DNA of 7,212 nucleotides, from the NCBI GenBank assembly GCA_021787505.1, contig JAJYLU010000081.1, forward strand, positions 1 through 7,212, given 5' to 3'. The stretch comes from Nitrospirota bacterium. Lineage in GTDB: Bacteria > Nitrospirota > Thermodesulfovibrionia > Thermodesulfovibrionales > UBA6898. A program made the position numbers and the translations under genes. Of the stretch, positions 6,004 through 7,212 are shown in pieces. The notes beneath the pieces are model-generated. The model had not been told where the DNA came from. It saw only the letters and a program-made list of their open reading frames with translations, and searched no databases. Numbering within the stretch: the first letter of the stretch is position 1; the number at the start of each line of letters is the position of its first letter.

Positions 6004-6012
6004 GTTCACCTC
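5852..6012. repeat. Imperfect inverted repeat, MITE-like, in the murB-ddl gap
   Basis: The plus-strand arm 5852-5880 (gaggtgaa..tgct.aaaaag.tccataa) and the minus-strand arm 6012-5985 match at 25 of 28 aligned positions with one single-base indel. About 104 nt of low-GC DNA separate them, giving an element of 161 bp. A 7-bp direct repeat cctttat lies outside (5815-5821 and 6016-6022). Its distances from the arms are unequal (30 and 3 nt), so it is a weak candidate for a target duplication. No transposase is present. Alternatives: a long-range RNA stem in the mRNA, or a decayed duplication of a gene start in inverted orientation. Confidence 0.55.
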
Positions 6013-6018
6013 CCGCCT

Positions 6019-6945
6019 TTATTCCCTTCCCACCACCCGTATCTCGGTTTCCAGCGCGACACCGAATCTCTTCTGCACTGCAGACGAGACCCGGTCCATG
6101 AGTTCCAGATAATCCGAAGCGGTGCCTTCTCCGGTATTGACAAAGAAATTCGCATGCACCGCGCTCACCTCGATACTGCCGACCTTCAGCCCTTTGCAGC
6201 CGGCCTCGTCGATGAGACGGCCCGCGGACGCGCCTTCGGGGTTCTTGAAGACGCAGCCCGCAGATCTTTCGGCTATCGGCTGCGTCTGTTTCTTTTCGGT
6301 AAAAAAATTTTCTGTCCGCGCGGCGACAGCCTCTTTTTCATCGCGGCCAAGTTTCATGTTTGCGCTCAGCACGATATCGGTCGGGACTATGCCGGACATC
6401 CGGTACCCGAAACCGAGGCCTTCGGCCTTAAACCGGTCAAGTCTTCCGGAGGCATCCATGATCGCGACCGACACAAGCGTGTCCTTCATCTCACACCCGT
6501 AGGAACCGGCATTGCCGCATATGGCCCCTCCCACGCTGCCGGGGATCCCGGTGAGGCCCTCGACACCAGCATAGCCGCGCTCCTTGCAGAAATTCACGAG
6601 TTTCTGCAGAGGGACACCCGCCTCCACGAACAATTCAGCATAGTTTTCGGCCTCCTTCAGCACCTCGATCCTTCTGAATTCCTTCAAAGACAGGACGGCC
6701 CCTTCGATCCCGGCGTCACGGACCAGAACGTTCGTGCCGCCGCCGAGCGTAAAAAAGGGCACATTCTTTTTTTTGAGCGTCACCATAAGGTTCCGTATCG
6801 AAAGAGGGTCCTCCGGCCTCAGGAAAACATCGGCGGGCCCGCCTATCAGGAGGTTGGTATACTCCTTCATCTGGATGTCGAACCCGACCTCCCCCTGGTA
6901 GATGCCCTTGAATATTTCGACCCATTCCTGTTCGCTAAGACGCAT
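6019..6945 (-). CDS. murB: UDP-N-acetylenolpyruvoylglucosamine reductase MurB
   Basis: MurB is the FAD-dependent cytoplasmic enzyme that reduces UDP-GlcNAc-enolpyruvate with NADPH to UDP-MurNAc. From ATG 6945 it has 308 residues, typical of the type II (short) form. FAD-binding motifs: YTNLLIGGPADVFL (29-42), FTLGGGTNVLVRDAG (65-79), and GLTGIPGSVGGAICGNAGSYG (130-150). The substrate region includes GFGYRMS (178-184). The motif carrying the proton donor reads SAGCVFKNP (228-236), with Cys231 where many homologues have Ser. Near the end LETEIRVVG (298-306) holds the conserved Glu region. The start was chosen because GGAG at 6956-6953 lies 7 nt upstream and the resulting 11-nt overlap with murC repeats the ddl/ftsQ layout. 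An in-frame ATG at 6984 would add 13 residues and overlap murC by 50 nt. Confidence 0.97.
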   Translation of the reverse strand: MRLSEQEWVEIFKGIYQGEVGFDIQMKEYTNLLIGGPADVFLRPEDPLSIRNLMVTLKKKNVPFFTLGGGTNVLVRDAGIEGAVLSLKEFRRIEVLKEAENYAELFVEAGVPLQKLVNFCKERGYAGVEGLTGIPGSVGGAICGNAGSYGCEMKDTLVSVAIMDASGRLDRFKAEGLGFGYRMSGIVPTDIVLSANMKLGRDEKEAVAARTENFFTEKKQTQPIAERSAGCVFKNPEGASAGRLIDEAGCKGLKVGSIEVSAVHANFFVNTGEGTASDYLELMDRVSSAVQKRFGVALETEIRVVGRE

Positions 6946-7212
6946 GTAATTTCTCCAGGGCTTCTTCGCCCAGTTTCCAGACATCGCCCGCGCCGAGAGT
7001 GAGCAGCAGATCGCCTCTCTTCATCTCCCCGATCAGCCTGCGCACCGCCGCGTCCCTGTCGGCGAAGTACGTTACGTTCCCGCCGGCAAGGGCCTTAATC
7101 TTCTCGTACAGGGCCTTCGACGTTACCCCTTCGATCGGCTTTTCGCCTGCAGGATAGATGTCAAGGAGCAAAACGGAATAATTCCCTGTGAACGAACGCG
7201 CGAACTCGTCCA
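6935..7212 (-). CDS. murC: UDP-N-acetylmuramate--L-alanine ligase MurC, C-terminal part (gene begins beyond the right edge)
   Basis: Only the last 91 complete codons are present; the first full codon starts at 7210. MurC uses ATP to attach L-alanine to UDP-MurNAc, the first amino-acid step of the stem peptide. The fragment matches the C-terminal ligase domain: DEFARSF at the edge, then LLLDIYPAGEKPIEGVTS (a MurC hallmark around DIYxAGEKP), and later GDLLLTLGAGDVWKLGEE (the GAGDxWKxGE end motif). It stops with TAG at 6937-6935 and overlaps murB by 11 nt. The Mur ligase ATP-binding domain lies outside the window. The immediately following murB supports the assignment over other Mur ligases. Confidence 0.93.
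   Translation of the reverse strand, partial: DEFARSFTGNYSVLLLDIYPAGEKPIEGVTSKALYEKIKALAGGNVTYFADRDAAVRRLIGEMKRGDLLLTLGAGDVWKLGEEALEKLHAS
6953..6956 (-). promoter_or_regulatory. Shine-Dalgarno setting the murB start inside murC
   Basis: GGAG on the minus strand sits 7 nt before ATG 6945-6943, within the last codons of murC (stop 6937-6935). It favours this start over the ATG at 6984 and points to coupled translation. Confidence 0.7.

Noticed and set aside
5815..6022. 7-bp cctttat direct repeats as target-site duplication of the inverted-repeat element
   Set aside because: The distances to the repeat arms are unequal (30 and 3 nt), and both copies contain stop-codon/leader sequence that could be similar by chance.
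5959..7002. 347-codon open frame on the plus strand opposite murB
   Set aside because: Shadow of the GC-rich murB gene, with no recognisable motifs. Its start lies in the inverted-repeat arm at the murB-ddl gap.

Overview
The window carries the distal half of a dcw (division and cell wall) operon on the minus strand, followed by two unrelated minus-strand genes. Reading in the direction of transcription, from high to low coordinates, the order is murC (3' end only), murB, a short low-GC insert with a doubtful 61-codon ORF, ddl, ftsQ, ftsA and ftsZ. A repeat-rich gap follows, then a peroxiredoxin-fold gene, then the 5' end of a secreted protease-type gene that runs off the left edge. No convincing gene lies on the plus strand. 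The long plus-strand open frames are antisense shadows of GC-rich genes.

Organism: the murC-murB-ddl-ftsQ-ftsA-ftsZ order, the high third-position GC, the Shine-Dalgarno-led starts and the genome-type intergenic hairpin repeats suggest a diderm bacterium. Nitrospirota or a deltaproteobacterial-type lineage is my best guess. This rests on general impression and not on any search.

How the genes work together: MurC and MurB act in the cytoplasmic steps that build UDP-MurNAc-peptide, and Ddl supplies the D-Ala-D-Ala dipeptide. FtsQ is the membrane scaffold of the divisome, FtsA the membrane anchor, and FtsZ the tubulin-like ring polymer. The genes are tightly packed: murC/murB overlap by 11 nt, ddl/ftsQ by 11 nt, ftsQ/ftsA by 4 nt and ftsA/ftsZ by 22 nt. 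This points to one transcript with translational coupling. The only break is the roughly 220-nt murB-ddl gap.

Unusual points: (1) ddl carries an in-frame segment that looks like an intergenic repeat, at a variable loop; (2) the murB-ddl gap holds a 28-29 bp imperfect inverted repeat about 160 bp from end to end, resembling a small non-autonomous element; (3) the peroxiredoxin-like protein lacks the peroxidatic Cys and other active-site residues, and its C-terminus appears to continue in the -1 frame; (4) that gene has a near-consensus sigma-70 promoter; (5) three dyads, two sharing an arm, lie just after ftsZ; (6) FtsA has a tail beyond its membrane-targeting helix that reads through the ftsZ ribosome binding site. 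I found no CRISPR array, tRNA, rRNA, complete transposon or evident new multigene system.
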